A stretch of DNA of 64,000 nucleotides. Origin: Nocardioides sp. cx-173 (GTDB lineage: Bacteria; Actinomycetota; Actinomycetes; Propionibacteriales; Nocardioidaceae). Positions 16,227 through 25,020 of the stretch are shown here, in pieces. The stretch spans positions 806,001 through 870,000 of the forward strand of contig NZ_CP088262.1 of NCBI RefSeq assembly GCF_021117365.1, read 5' to 3'. The notes under the pieces are model-generated. The model had not been told where the DNA came from. It saw only the letters and a program-made list of their open reading frames with translations, and searched no databases. Every line of letters begins with the position of its first letter. The first letter of the stretch is position 1. A program made the translations under genes and the position numbers.

Positions 16227-17424
16227 GGTCACGCTCGCCGACATCGAGGCCGCGCGCGCGGTGCTCGACGGCGTCGCGATCACGACGCCGATGGAGGAGT
16301 CGCGCTGGCTCTCCGCGCTGGTCGGCGGCCCGGTCTCGCTCAAGTGCGAGAACCTCCAGCGCACCGGCTCGTTCAAGGCCCGCGGCGCCTACGTGCGGAT
16401 CTCGGGACTCTCCGCCGAGGAGCGCGCCCGCGGCGTCGTCGCCGCGTCCGCCGGCAACCACGCGCAGGGCGTCGCGCTGGCGGCCCAGCTCCTGGGGATC
16501 CAAGCGACCGTCTTCATGCCCGAGGGGGCGCCGATCCCCAAGGAGAAGGCGACGCGCGGGTACGGCGCCGACGTGGTGTTCGAGGGCCGCTACCTGGAGG
16601 ACGCGCTGGTCGCGGCCCGCCGGTTCGCGGCCGAGACCGGGGCGGTCCTGATCCACCCCTTCGACCACGCCGACGTCGTGGCCGGCCAAGGCACCTGCGG
16701 CCTGGAGATCGTCGAGCAGGCCCCGGACCTGCAGACCGTGCTGGTGCCGACCGGGGGCGGCGGTCTGCTCGCCGGCATCGCGGTCGCGGTCAAGGCGGTG
16801 CGCCCCGACGTCCGCGTGGTCGGCGTGCAGGCGGCCGGCGCGGCGGCGTACCCCGACTCGCTGCAGCAGGGCCGCCCGGTGGCGCTCTCCTCGATGCAGA
16901 CCATGGCGGACGGGATCGCCGTCGGGCTGCCCGGCGAGATCACCTTCGCCGCGGTGCGCGACCACGTCGACGACATCGTGACCGTCTCTGAGGAGTCGAT
17001 GTCACGGGCCCTGCTCGCGCTGGTGGAGCGGGCCAAGATGGTCGTGGAGCCGGCCGGCGCCGCGGCGGTGGCCGCGATGCTCGACCAGCCGTCGGCGTTC
17101 CGCACGCCCGCGGTCGCCGTGCTGTCGGGCGGCAACATCGACCCGCTGCTGCTGGGCAAGGTGATCCGGCACGGCATGGCGGCGGCGGGCCGCTACCTCA
17201 ACCTGCGCGTCAACATCCCCGACACCCCCGGCGGCCTGGCCCGCCTGCTGGCCGAGGTCGGAGACGCGGGCGCCAACGTCCTGGAGGTCGTGCACGAGCG
17301 GATCTCGCCCGCGCTGCACCTCGACGAGGTGGAGGTCCACCTCCAGCTCGAGACCCGCGGCGAGCCGCACGCCGAGAAGGTGCTGACCCGCCTACGCCAG
17401 TGCGGCTACCGGATCTTCGAGTGA
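16219..17424 (+). CDS. ilvA: Threonine ammonia-lyase (deaminase) with ACT domain
   Basis: 401 residues, fold-type II PLP enzyme. The lysine that binds PLP is K53 in RTGSFKARGA, the phosphate-binding glycine loop is PTGGGGLLAG near residue 178, and the serine near the ring nitrogen lies in VLSGGNID. A C-terminal ACT domain (about 327-401, starting RVNIPDTPGGLARLL) senses an effector amino acid. It turns threonine into 2-oxobutanoate for isoleucine synthesis or catabolism; the short single-ACT form resembles the actinobacterial and catabolic enzymes rather than the two-ACT E. coli IlvA. The ATG at 16219 overlaps the transporter stop by 8 bases. Confidence 0.92.
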   Translation: MDEVTLADIEAARAVLDGVAITTPMEESRWLSALVGGPVSLKCENLQRTGSFKARGAYVRISGLSAEERARGVVAASAGNHAQGVALAAQLLGIQATVFMPEGAPIPKEKATRGYGADVVFEGRYLEDALVAARRFAAETGAVLIHPFDHADVVAGQGTCGLEIVEQAPDLQTVLVPTGGGGLLAGIAVAVKAVRPDVRVVGVQAAGAAAYPDSLQQGRPVALSSMQTMADGIAVGLPGEITFAAVRDHVDDIVTVSEESMSRALLALVERAKMVVEPAGAAAVAAMLDQPSAFRTPAVAVLSGGNIDPLLLGKVIRHGMAAAGRYLNLRVNIPDTPGGLARLLAEVGDAGANVLEVVHERISPALHLDEVEVHLQLETRGEPHAEKVLTRLRQCGYRIFE

Positions 17425-17428
17425 CGCC

Positions 17429-17932
17429 TCAGCCGGTGTAGGGCTTGGCGTCGACGATGACGACCTCGAGCATCTTGCCGTTGGGCGCCTCGTAGGAGAC
17501 GGTCTCGCCGCGCTTCTTGCCGTTGATGGCCGAGCCCAGCGGGGACTGCGGGGAGTACGCCGTGAGGCCCTCGGGCTCGATCTCGCGCGCGCCGAGCAGG
17601 AAGGTCTCGGTCTCGTCGTCGGAGTCGCCCACGAAGCGGTAGGTCACGACCATGCCGGGCTCGACGACGCCGTCGTCGGGAGGGGTCTCGCCGACCTCGG
17701 CGCGGCGGAGCATGTCCTCGAGCTGGCGGATGCGGCCCTCGAGCTTGCCCTGCTCCTCGCGGGCGGCGTGGTAGCCGCCGTTCTCCTTGAGGTCGCCCTC
17801 GTCGCGGGCCGCGCTGATGCGCGCGATGACGTCCTCGCGCACAGGTCCCTTGAGGTTGGCGAGCTCGGCCGTCAGCTTGTCGAAGGCGTCCTGGGTGAGC
17901 CAGATCGTGCCCTGCTGGGTCTGCTGCGTCAT
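17429..17932 (-). CDS. greA: Transcription elongation factor GreA
   Basis: 167 residues. The N-terminal coiled coil (about 10-80) contains LKGPVREDVIARISAARDEG and NGGYHAAREEQGKLEGRIRQ, ending in the acidic tip that reaches the RNA polymerase active site. The C-terminal FKBP-like domain ends with SPLGSAINGKKRGETVSY. GreA stimulates cleavage of backtracked RNA. AGGAG lies 7 bases before the ATG, and a promoter with TATACT sits about 108 bases upstream, so this gene, unlike many neighbours, has a leader. It is convergent with ilvA at a distance of 4 bases. Confidence 0.95.
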   Translation of the reverse strand: MTQQTQQGTIWLTQDAFDKLTAELANLKGPVREDVIARISAARDEGDLKENGGYHAAREEQGKLEGRIRQLEDMLRRAEVGETPPDDGVVEPGMVVTYRFVGDSDDETETFLLGAREIEPEGLTAYSPQSPLGSAINGKKRGETVSYEAPNGKMLEVVIVDAKPYTG

Positions 17933-18039
17933 CGGGGTACTCCTGTACTGCTGCGTGGTGAGGAAGTGTGGGTGCGAGGACCTGCGGCCGGTCGTCGGCG
18001 TCGCGGGCCTGTCGGCCCAGCGGGACGGTCAGACTCACG

Positions 18040-18045
18040 AGTATA
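18040..18045 (-). promoter_or_regulatory. -10 box of greA promoter
   Basis: On the minus strand TATACT is the best consensus -10 hexamer in the area; a weak TTTCGC about 18-20 bases upstream could be the -35. The predicted transcript starts near 18033 and would give greA a leader of about 100 bases. Confidence 0.5.
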
Positions 18046-18077
18046 CAAACAGCCGAGCGAAACGACGTTTCCGCAGG

Positions 18078-18494
18078 TCAGCGAGGACGCGACTGGCCCT
18101 CCGCGGTGCACCCGACGGATTCGACCGAGGTGGCGCGCCGCTCGGTGCGGATGGTCTGCTCGATGCGCTCGCCGTCGCCCGGCTCGGGCGTGAACGACAG
18201 CTCCCCGACGACGCTGTGGTCCTCGGCGTAGGCCCGCAGCAGGCAGGACGGGTCGACGGCGTCGTCGGCCAGCTCCACGTGGACGACCGCGACGGCGGTG
18301 TGCTCGTCGACCACGTCGAAGCTGATCAGGTCGGAGTCGACCGGCGGCGCGGCGTGCACGACCGTCGTCCAGACCAGCCAGCCGAGGAAGGCGACGACCA
18401 GGGCCACCACACCGGACAGCAGTGCGCGCCGGCGCCAGGGGGCCGGTGCGCCGTACCGGTCGGTGGGGATCGTCGGGGCATGCTGCGAGCTCAC
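18078..18494 (-). CDS. DUF4307 membrane protein
   Basis: 138 residues with a short proline-rich cytoplasmic start, one membrane span (about residues 24-46, [19 protein letters not shown]) and an extracytoplasmic beta-rich domain with two cysteines ([10 protein letters not shown] and VGCTAEG). This is the DUF4307 family of Actinobacteria. It sits between greA and mca as in mycobacteria (Rv1081c, from memory). The GTG start is used. No enzymatic motif is seen; function unknown. Confidence 0.85.
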   Translation of the reverse strand: MSSQHAPTIPTDRYGAPAPWRRRALLSGVVALVVAFLGWLVWTTVVHAAPPVDSDLISFDVVDEHTAVAVVHVELADDAVDPSCLLRAYAEDHSVVGELSFTPEPGDGERIEQTIRTERRATSVESVGCTAEGQSRPR

Positions 18495-18523
18495 CTCACC
18501 AGGGTGACACCTACGATGGAGGG

Positions 18524-19420
18524 ATGCCGCAGCACCCTCCCGCCGGCCCCCGCGCGGGCCTCCGACTCATGCACGTGCACGCCCACCCCGACGACGAGTC
18601 CAGCAAGGGCGCGGCGTCCACGGCCAAGTACGTCGCCGAGGGCGTCGACGTGCACGTCGTCACCTGCACCGGCGGCGAGCGCGGCTCGATCCTCAACCCC
18701 AAGATGGACCGCCCCGACATCCTCGAGAACATCACCGAGGTCCGCCGTCAGGAGATGGAGCGGGCCCGCGACATCCTCGGCATCACCCAGGACTGGCTGG
18801 GCTTCGTCGACTCCGGCTGGCCCGAGGGCGATCCCAAGCCGCCGCTGCCCGAGGGCTGCTTCGCGCTGGTCCCGCTCGAGGAGGCCACCGAGCGGCTGGT
18901 CGCGCTGATCCGGTCGTTCCGCCCGCACGTGATGACGACCTACGACGAGCGCGGGGGCTACCCGCACCCCGACCACGTGCGTTGCCACGAGGTGAGCGTC
19001 GCGGCGTTCGAGGCCGCCGGCGACCCCGAGCGGTTCCCCGACGCGGGGGAGCCCTGGCAGCCGCTGAAGCTCTACTACCACCACTCCTTCAACCGCGAGC
19101 GGATGCAGCGGCTGCACGACGCGATGCTCGAGCACGGCCTGGAGTCGCCCTGGGGCGAGCGGCTCAAGGAGTGGAAGGAGGAGCCGGAGTGGGACGCCCG
19201 GGTCACCACCAAGGTGCCGTGCGGGGACTACTTCGGCGTCCGCGACCAGGCGCTGCTGGCGCACGCGACCCAGATCGACCCCGACGGCTTCTGGTTCGCG
19301 GTGCCGCGCGAGCTGCAGGAGCGGATCTGGCCCACCGAGGACTTCGAGCTCGTCGTGAGCCACGTCCCGTCCACCATCCCCGAGGACGACCTGTTCGCCG
19401 GGATCACCGACCCTTCCTGA
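18524..19420 (+). CDS. mca: Mycothiol S-conjugate amidase Mca
   Basis: 298 residues of the PIG-L/LmbE deacetylase family. The zinc motif is AHPDDES at residues 20-26, with a further histidine in [13 protein letters not shown] near 150. It cleaves mycothiol S-conjugates, releasing mercapturic acids for export, and is the detoxification counterpart of MshB; the length and the [23 protein letters not shown] region fit Mca better than MshB. The ATG follows TACGAT by 6 bases (leaderless) and the intervening GGAGGG could also serve as a weak ribosome site. Its presence shows that the organism makes mycothiol. Confidence 0.92.
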   Translation: MPQHPPAGPRAGLRLMHVHAHPDDESSKGAASTAKYVAEGVDVHVVTCTGGERGSILNPKMDRPDILENITEVRRQEMERARDILGITQDWLGFVDSGWPEGDPKPPLPEGCFALVPLEEATERLVALIRSFRPHVMTTYDERGGYPHPDHVRCHEVSVAAFEAAGDPERFPDAGEPWQPLKLYYHHSFNRERMQRLHDAMLEHGLESPWGERLKEWKEEPEWDARVTTKVPCGDYFGVRDQALLAHATQIDPDGFWFAVPRELQERIWPTEDFELVVSHVPSTIPEDDLFAGITDPS

Positions 19421-19432
19421 GAGACTGTGACC

Positions 19433-19654
19433 ATGACCCCCGTGCTGCTGCTCCTGCTTCCCCTCGTGGAGAAGGGACCCGACGAGGAGGACGTCGTCGC
19501 CGGCTGGACCGCGTTCGGCCTCTTCGGGCTGCTGATCCTCGCGGTCGCGCTGCTGGGCTTCAGCCTCACCAAGCACCTCAAGCGCGCCGAGCGCTCCGAG
19601 CAGGAGGGGCGCTACGACCCGCCGACCCGACGGCCGGCGCCGCCCGAGGCCTGA
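19433..19654 (+). CDS. Small single-span membrane protein downstream of mca
   Basis: 73 residues: a short hydrophobic start, an acidic stretch (EKGPDEEDVV), a membrane span (FGLFGLLILAVALLGF) and a charged, proline-ending cytoplasmic tail. A small membrane protein at this position beside mca is conserved in mycobacteria (Rv1083, from memory). GAGACT lies 6 bases before the ATG and may be a -10 variant. No function is known. Confidence 0.75.
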   Translation: MTPVLLLLLPLVEKGPDEEDVVAGWTAFGLFGLLILAVALLGFSLTKHLKRAERSEQEGRYDPPTRRPAPPEA

Positions 19655-19715
19655 GCACCGGCGGCCGCCAGCGACGGACGGTTTCACCGCGCCCCGGCAG
19701 GGCACCGGTGGATCG

Positions 19716-20936
19716 ATGAGCCCCGACGAGCACCCGCGCGACCCCGATCCCACCGAGGCAGTGGACATGTCGGGGCTCCTCGGCGACCAGCCGCCGCCGA
19801 CGTCGGTCCCCGCACCCGACCTCCTGGGCGGGCGCTACCGGCTGGGCCCGGTCCTCGGGCGCGGCGGCGTCGCGGACGTGCACCGGGCGACCGACACGCT
19901 GCTGAGCCGTGAGGTGGCCGTCAAACGGCTGCGCGAGGCGACGCCGTCGGACGTCGATCGGGCGCGGTTCACCGCCGAGGCGCGCACGCTCGCGGTCCTC
20001 TCGCACCGCTCGCTCGTGACCCTCCTCGACGCCGGCGAGTCCGAGGACCGCCCCTACCTGGTGCTGGAGCTCGTCGAGGGCCCCACGCTGGCCGCGCTGA
20101 TGGCCGCGGGTCCGCTGCCGGTCCGCGAGGCGGCGTACCTGCTGGGCGACGTGGCAGCCGCCCTCGCCTACGCCCACGCGCAGGGCGTGGTCCACCGCGA
20201 CGTGAAGCCCGGCAACGTCCTGGTCGGGGACGACGGTCGGGTCCGGCTCGCCGACTTCGGCATCGCCCGCATCGTCGGGGACGCCGTGCGGCACACGATG
20301 ACCGGGACGACGGTCGGGACGGTCGGCTACCTCGCGCCGGAGCAGGTGAGCGGCGCCGAGATCGGCCCCGCCGTCGACGTCTACGCCCTGGGCCTGGTGC
20401 TGCTCGAGGCGGTCACCGGCATCAAGGCCTTCACCGGCTCCACGGCCGAGGCCGCTGTCGCCCGCCTCGCACGCGACCCGCACGTTCCCGACGACCTGGC
20501 GCCCGCTCTGGCCGACCTGGTGCGCGCGATGACCGCCCGCGACCCCGCTGCCCGGCCCTCCGCAGCCGTCGTCGCCGAGCGCCTCGCCCTCATCGCCGCG
20601 GACGACGCGACGACGCTGGTCCCCCTCGTGCCACCGGCTCGGCGCCGGGTCCGGCCCGTGCTCGTGGCGGCGGCCGCCGCCGTGGCCCTGGCCGTGGCGC
20701 TCGCGGGCGTGGGGCTGTTCGGCGGGGGCGAGCCGAGCCAGGCCGAGAGGCCGGCCGACTCCTCGTCCACCTCCCCGTCTTCGGCGCCCTCCGGGGCCGC
20801 CCCGTCCACCACCACGTCGCCGGCGGTCGTGCGCAGCACCACCGCCCGGGCCGCCCCGAAGGCGGGGCCGCCGAAGGCGAAGAAGAAGGGCAAGAAGAAG
20901 GGGCCCAAGTCCGGCAAGGGGAAGGGCCCCCGATGA
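19716..20936 (+). CDS. Membrane-anchored serine/threonine protein kinase
   Basis: 406 residues. The kinase domain spans about 40-295: ATP-binding lysine K70 in EVAVKRL, catalytic loop HRDVKPGN at 160-167, DFG at 180-182, activation-loop TGTTVGTVGYLAPEQ. A membrane span follows (about 313-335), then an unusually short outside tail of about 70 residues, Ser/Thr/Pro-rich and ending in a lysine- and glycine-rich stretch. There is no PASTA or other recognised sensor domain. The basic tail could contact anionic wall polymers (inference). The stop overlaps the thiamine-diphosphate enzyme gene in ATGA, so the two are made together. Confidence 0.9.
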   Translation: MSPDEHPRDPDPTEAVDMSGLLGDQPPPTSVPAPDLLGGRYRLGPVLGRGGVADVHRATDTLLSREVAVKRLREATPSDVDRARFTAEARTLAVLSHRSLVTLLDAGESEDRPYLVLELVEGPTLAALMAAGPLPVREAAYLLGDVAAALAYAHAQGVVHRDVKPGNVLVGDDGRVRLADFGIARIVGDAVRHTMTGTTVGTVGYLAPEQVSGAEIGPAVDVYALGLVLLEAVTGIKAFTGSTAEAAVARLARDPHVPDDLAPALADLVRAMTARDPAARPSAAVVAERLALIAADDATTLVPLVPPARRRVRPVLVAAAAAVALAVALAGVGLFGGGEPSQAERPADSSSTSPSSAPSGAAPSTTTSPAVVRSTTARAAPKAGPPKAKKKGKKKGPKSGKGKGPR

Positions 20937-22732
20937 GCGAGCAGTCCAAGCTCGTCGCCGACGTCGTGGTCGAGCGGCTCCGGGAGTGGGGCGTCTCGCG
21001 GATCTTCGGCTACTCCGGCGACGGCATCAACGGCTTCATGGGCGCCCTGCGCCGGGCCGGGGGAGACCCCGAGCTCATCCAGGCGCGGCACGAGGAGAAC
21101 GCCGCCCTCATGGCGGTGGGCCACGCCAAGTACACCGGCGAGGTCGGCGTCATGACCAGCACCCAGGGGCCGGGCGCGGTCCACCTGCTCAACGGCCTGT
21201 ACGACGCCAAGCTCGACCACGTGCCGGTGGTGGCGATCGTCGGCCAGCAGGAGACGACCGTGCTGGGCTCGGAGTACCAGCAGGAGATCGACCTGCAGAG
21301 CCTGTTCAAGGACGTCGCCGCGCAGTTCCTGCAGACGGCGCTCGCGCCGGAGCAAGTGCCGATGCTGATCGACCGTGCGTTCCGCACCGCGCTGGCCACC
21401 CGGTCGCCGTGCGTGGTCGTCCTGCCGCACGACGTGCAGCAGGAGGAGGCCTCCGGCCCCGAGCAGGAGCACGGCGTCGTGGTGACCGCCCCCGAGTGGC
21501 GGCGACCGCACGTCGTGCCGCGTGCGGAGGATCTGCGCCGCGCCGCCGAGGTGCTCGACGCGGGCGAGCGGGTGGCGCTGCTGGTCGGGCAGGGTGTCCG
21601 CGAGGCGGGCGACGAGGTGCGGGCGGTGGCCGAGCGGCTCGGGGCCGGCGTCGCGACCAGCCTGCTTGGCAAGCCCTGGTGGGACGAGTCGCTGCCGTAC
21701 TCCTGCGGGGTCATGGGCCACCTGGGCACCTCGGCCTCCGCCCACCTCCTGGGCCACTGCGACACGCTGCTGGTCGTCGGCAGCAACGACCCGTGGACGG
21801 AGTTCTACCCCGCGCCCGGGCAGGCGCGCGCCGTGCAGGTCGACCTCGACGGTCGCCACCTCGGCAACCGCTACCCCGTGGAGGTGGGGCTCACCGGCGA
21901 CGCGGCCGAGACCCTGCGCGCGCTCCTGCCGCTGCTGCGCGAGCGCGATGACACCGCCTGGCGCGAGGAGGTCGAGGAGCAGGTCCGCGCCTGGCACGAC
22001 CTGGCGGAGCAGCGCTCGAGGCTCGAGGCGCGCCCCCTCAACCCCGAGCTCGTCGTGCGCTCGCTGAGCGCACACCTGCCGAAGGACGCCATGGTGAGCG
22101 TGGACGTCGGCTCGGTCGTCTACTGGTACGCGCGTCACCTGCGGCTCCCGCCCGGCGTGCCCGCGCACCTGTCCTCGACGCTCGCGAGCATGGGCTCCGG
22201 GCTGCCCTACGGCATCGCGGCCAAGCTGTCCGCCCCCGACCGTCCAGTGGTGGCGCTGGTCGGCGACGGGGCGATGCAGATGAACGGCATCGCCGAGCTG
22301 ATCACGGTGGCGCACCGCTGGCGGGACTGGTCGGACCCACGCTTCGTCGTGCTCGTCCTGCACAACCGCGAGCTCGCGGAGGTGACCTGGGAGCAGCGCG
22401 AGACCGAGGGGGACCCCCGCTTCGACGACAGCCAGAGCCTTCCGGACTTCCCCTACGCCGGCTACGCCGAGCTGCTCGGGCTACGGGGCATCCGCATCGA
22501 CGGACCCGAGGCGGTCGAGGACGCCTGGGCCGCGGCGCTCGCCGCGGACCGGCCCACCGTGATCGAGGCGGTGACCGACCCCGACGTGCCGCTGCTGCCG
22601 CCGTTCCCCGCCGGTCGCGAGAAGCTGGAGAGCTTCCGCCGGGCGCTCGCCCAGGAGGGCCCGGGCGGGGAGCACGCGCGTGACCTGCTGGACCGGCAGG
22701 CCGCCCAGGAGGAGCGCCTCCCGGAGGCGTGA
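20933..22732 (+). CDS. Thiamine-diphosphate enzyme, pyruvate oxidase/acetolactate synthase-like
   Basis: 599 residues with the three-domain order of the POX/ALS family: PYR domain with the catalytic glutamate in RHEENAALMAVGHA (about residue 51), a central domain, and a C-terminal PP domain with VGDGAMQMNGIAEL and a downstream asparagine (LHNRELAEVTWEQR) forming the Mg-diphosphate site. The overall pattern is closest to pyruvate:quinone oxidoreductase PoxB and related decarboxylases, which give acetate, CO2 and reduced quinone. The substrate is not proven. A 30-residue charged C-terminal tail could be a membrane-binding segment as in PoxB (inference). It is coupled to the kinase gene upstream. 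Confidence 0.82.
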   Translation: MSEQSKLVADVVVERLREWGVSRIFGYSGDGINGFMGALRRAGGDPELIQARHEENAALMAVGHAKYTGEVGVMTSTQGPGAVHLLNGLYDAKLDHVPVVAIVGQQETTVLGSEYQQEIDLQSLFKDVAAQFLQTALAPEQVPMLIDRAFRTALATRSPCVVVLPHDVQQEEASGPEQEHGVVVTAPEWRRPHVVPRAEDLRRAAEVLDAGERVALLVGQGVREAGDEVRAVAERLGAGVATSLLGKPWWDESLPYSCGVMGHLGTSASAHLLGHCDTLLVVGSNDPWTEFYPAPGQARAVQVDLDGRHLGNRYPVEVGLTGDAAETLRALLPLLRERDDTAWREEVEEQVRAWHDLAEQRSRLEARPLNPELVVRSLSAHLPKDAMVSVDVGSVVYWYARHLRLPPGVPAHLSSTLASMGSGLPYGIAAKLSAPDRPVVALVGDGAMQMNGIAELITVAHRWRDWSDPRFVVLVLHNRELAEVTWEQRETEGDPRFDDSQSLPDFPYAGYAELLGLRGIRIDGPEAVEDAWAAALAADRPTVIEAVTDPDVPLLPPFPAGREKLESFRRALAQEGPGGEHARDLLDRQAAQEERLPEA

Positions 22733-22740
22733 GGCCCGGG

Positions 22741-23121
22741 TCAGCCCTCGGGCTGCTCCTGGGTGGCGGCCTCGGCGATCTGGCGGCGTACGTCGTCCAT
22801 GTCCAGGCTCTTGACGCCGGTGATGACCTGCTCCAGCGCCTGCGGCGGCAGTGCGCCGGGCTGGGCGAAGACCAGGATGCCCTCGCGGAACGCCATCAGG
22901 GTGGGGATGGACTGGATGCCGGCAGCCGAGGCCAGCTCGCGCTGCTCCTCGGTGTTGATGGAGCCGAACGTGACGTCCGGGTGGGCCTCGGAGGCCTTCT
23001 CGTACGTCGGGGCGAACTGCTGGCACGGTCCGCACCAGCTCGCCCAGAAGTCGACGAGCAGGATGTCGTCGTCCTCGACGTGGGAGGTGAAGTTCTCGGT
23101 GGTCAGCTCGATGGTGGCCAT
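22741..23121 (-). CDS. Thioredoxin
   Basis: 126 residues, one thioredoxin fold. The redox motif is WCGPC in DFWASWCGPCQQFAPTY at about residues 29-33, and the cis-proline is in SIPTLMAFREG. A 20-residue acidic C-terminal extension (DMDDVRRQIAEA) is beyond the usual 105-110 residues. It reduces disulfides in the cytoplasm and could serve MsrA. The ATG follows TAGGCT (minus strand, 23133-23128) by 6 bases, a leaderless layout. It converges with the thiamine enzyme gene. Confidence 0.9.
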   Translation of the reverse strand: MATIELTTENFTSHVEDDDILLVDFWASWCGPCQQFAPTYEKASEAHPDVTFGSINTEEQRELASAAGIQSIPTLMAFREGILVFAQPGALPPQALEQVITGVKSLDMDDVRRQIAEAATQEQPEG

Positions 23122-23153
23122 CCGAACAGCCTACGAGGTGGCGCGCAGACCTT

Positions 23154-23885
23154 CTAGCGCAGCGTGTAGGTCGCGATCGAGACGCTGACGTAGTGGCTGA
23201 CGAAGGCGAGGATGGTGAAGGTGTGGAAGACCTCGTGGAATCCGAACCACTGGGGCCAGGGGTCCGGCCGCTTGAAGCCGTAGACGACACCGCCCAGGGT
23301 GTAGAGCGCACCTCCCACCGCGACCAGCACCAGCACGGTGGTCCCCGTGGTGGTGCCGAGGCGCGAGACGGCGCCGTCGATGAAGCCGGGGATGAAGAAG
23401 ACCGCCGCCCAGCCCAGGCCGATGTAGAGGGGCGTGTAGAGCCAGCGTGGGGCGCCGATCCAGAACACCCGGAACAGCACGCCGAGGATCGCGCAGCCCC
23501 ACACGGTCGTCAGCAGCACGACCCGCTCGGTGCCCTCCAACAGCATCAGCGTGAGGGGCGTGTAGGAGCCCGCGATGAGGATGAAGATGTTGGCGTGGTC
23601 GAAGCGCCGCAGCGCCGCCCAGACCCGCGGCGACCAGGACCGGGTGTGGTAGAGCGCGGAGATCCCGAACAGCAGCAGGGCGCTGAACGCGAACACCGCC
23701 GAGCCCCAGCGGGTGGTGGCGTCGGGGGACAGGACGATCAGGACGATGCCGCCGGCGAGCGCCAACGGCGTGAGGACGAGGTGCATCCAGCCGCGGAGCT
23801 TCGGCTTGACCTCGGCGATCGTCTCGCTGAGTGACTCAAGGCCGGCGCGGACAGCCTCGTTCGCGTGGTCGAGGGTCGGTGGCAT
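23154..23885 (-). CDS. Hemolysin III/YqfA (PAQR-like) membrane protein
   Basis: 243 residues with seven hydrophobic segments and the PAQR/HlyIII histidine-aspartate set: LFGISALYHTRSWSP, FDHANIFILIAGSYTPLTL and WFGFHEVFHTFTILAFVSHY in pieces. These residues bind a metal at the hydrolase-like core. The family name comes from a Bacillus hemolysin, but the cellular role in Actinobacteria is uncertain. The ATG at 23885 is preferred because TATCGT lies 7 bases upstream and the extra upstream codons to 23975 are not hydrophobic or conserved in type. It is divergent from the Z-prenyl synthase gene, as in mycobacteria. Confidence 0.88.
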   Translation of the reverse strand: MPPTLDHANEAVRAGLESLSETIAEVKPKLRGWMHLVLTPLALAGGIVLIVLSPDATTRWGSAVFAFSALLLFGISALYHTRSWSPRVWAALRRFDHANIFILIAGSYTPLTLMLLEGTERVVLLTTVWGCAILGVLFRVFWIGAPRWLYTPLYIGLGWAAVFFIPGFIDGAVSRLGTTTGTTVLVLVAVGGALYTLGGVVYGFKRPDPWPQWFGFHEVFHTFTILAFVSHYVSVSIATYTLR

Positions 23886-23992
23886 ACCCCCGACGATAGC
23901 GACCGGAAGCACGCATGTGACAACCCAGGGACGGATGTCACCCGGCCCGTCGGTGGCCGGAGTGACGGCCCTCACCCCCTACCATCGAAGGC

Positions 23993-24766
23993 ATGGCGGA
24001 CTGGAAGCGAGGACTCCGGCGGGTGCTCTACCCGGCGTACGAGTCCCGGCTCCTGCGCCGGCTGCCCGACAACCTCCCCCAGCACATCGGCGTGATGCTC
24101 GACGGCAACCGGCGCTGGGCCAAGGCGGTGGGCCGCGACACCGCCCACGGGCATCGCGCGGGTGCCGCCAACATCGAGCCGCTGCTGGGCTGGTGCGACG
24201 AGGTCGGCATCCAGGTGGTCACGCTCTGGCTGCTCTCGACCGACAACCTCAACCGCCCCGAGGCCGAGCTCGAGCCGCTGCTGCGGATCATCGAGGAGGC
24301 GGTCGACTCGCTCGCCGACCAGCGCCGCTGGCGGCTGCACCCGGTGGGTGCGCTCGACCTGCTGCCGGCCCGCACGGCGGAGCGGCTCAAGGCGGCCGCC
24401 GAGGCCACCCACGACGTCGACGGGATGCTGGTCAACATCGCGGTCGGGTACGGCGGTCGTCGCGAGATCGCGGACGCCGTACGGTCCCTGCTCCTGGAGC
24501 ACGCCGCCAAGGGCACCACGCTCGAGGAGCTCGCGACGATCATCGACGTCGAGCACATCTCCGACCACCTCTACACCAAGGGCCAGCCCGACCCGGACCT
24601 GGTGATCCGCACGTCGGGGGAGCAGCGGCTCGGCGGGTTCCTGCTCTGGCAGAGCGCCAAGTCGGAGTTCTACTTCTGCGAGGCGTACTGGCCGGAGTTC
24701 CGCCGGGTCGACTTCCTGCGCGCGATCCGGGCCTACGCCCTGCGCGAGCGACGCTTCGGCTCGTGA
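23993..24766 (+). CDS. Z-isoprenyl diphosphate synthase (UppS family, short-chain type)
   Basis: 257 residues of the cis-prenyltransferase family. The pyrophosphate-binding aspartate lies in GVMLDGNRRWAK (about residues 34-45), followed by H-G-H-RAGA, then WLLSTDNLNRP, and the C-terminal RTSGEQRLGGFLLWQS and EFYFCEAYWPEF. It condenses isopentenyl diphosphate to make a Z-prenyl chain. Next to hemolysin III, its mycobacterial counterpart (Rv1086, from memory) makes Z,E-farnesyl diphosphate for decaprenyl phosphate. The chain length cannot be read from sequence alone. TACCAT ends 7 bases before the ATG, a leaderless layout. Confidence 0.9.
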   Translation: MADWKRGLRRVLYPAYESRLLRRLPDNLPQHIGVMLDGNRRWAKAVGRDTAHGHRAGAANIEPLLGWCDEVGIQVVTLWLLSTDNLNRPEAELEPLLRIIEEAVDSLADQRRWRLHPVGALDLLPARTAERLKAAAEATHDVDGMLVNIAVGYGGRREIADAVRSLLLEHAAKGTTLEELATIIDVEHISDHLYTKGQPDPDLVIRTSGEQRLGGFLLWQSAKSEFYFCEAYWPEFRRVDFLRAIRAYALRERRFGS

Positions 24767-24846
24767 GCACCGGCGTAACGCAACCGTCACCGGCCCTTCA
24801 CCCCTCGGGGCGGGCGTGTCGCCGCGTGTCGGTCCTCCGGCAGGCG

Positions 24847-24852
24847 TAATTT
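24847..24852 (+). promoter_or_regulatory. Putative -10 box of the phoH transcript
   Basis: TAATTT stands out in a GC-rich stretch. A start about 7 bases on, near 24859, would put the first stem-loop of the leader at the 5' end of the RNA and give phoH a leader of about 205 bases. No convincing -35 is visible. Confidence 0.35.
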
Positions 24853-24860
24853 TCGTCTCA

Positions 24861-24949
24861 TGGTGAGTGGGGAAGCTCACCAATCGGAGGCCCGTTCGTG
24901 ACAGCTCACGACCAGCTCGCTGGGACGAGGAGGCAGGTCCACACCTGCC
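24861..24949 (+). other. Structured 5' leader of phoH, first two stem-loops
   Basis: Two perfect 7-bp stems occur: TGGTGAG (24861-24867) with CTCACCA (24876-24882), and GGCAGGT (24932-24938) with ACCTGCC (24943-24949, 4-base loop). A third near-perfect stem, GACGCCGG with CCGGCGTT, is at about 24968-24987. I do not recognise a known riboswitch class. A small ORF with a good ribosome site starts between stems one and two. Confidence 0.45.
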
Positions 24950-25020
24950 GTCCGCCCCGGTCGATCGGACGCCGGCACTCCGGCGTTCGGGTCACTCTCC
25001 GGTCCATCAGCGTCAACTAG
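24898..25020 (+). CDS. Possible 40-residue leader peptide or small partner of PhoH
   Basis: A GTG at 24898 has GGAGG at 24886-24890 with a 7-base spacer, the best ribosome site in the leader. The frame runs 40 codons to TAG at 25018, 44 bases before the phoH GTG. The product is basic (8 Arg, 4 His, no Lys) and has no membrane span. Mycobacterial phoH2 is preceded by a small antitoxin-like gene, phoAT (established work; sequence not compared here). This ORF sits in the equivalent place but is shorter and does not overlap phoH. It could be coding, a translated attenuator, or chance in GC-rich DNA. Confidence 0.35.
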   Translation: MTAHDQLAGTRRQVHTCRPPRSIGRRHSGVRVTLRSISVN

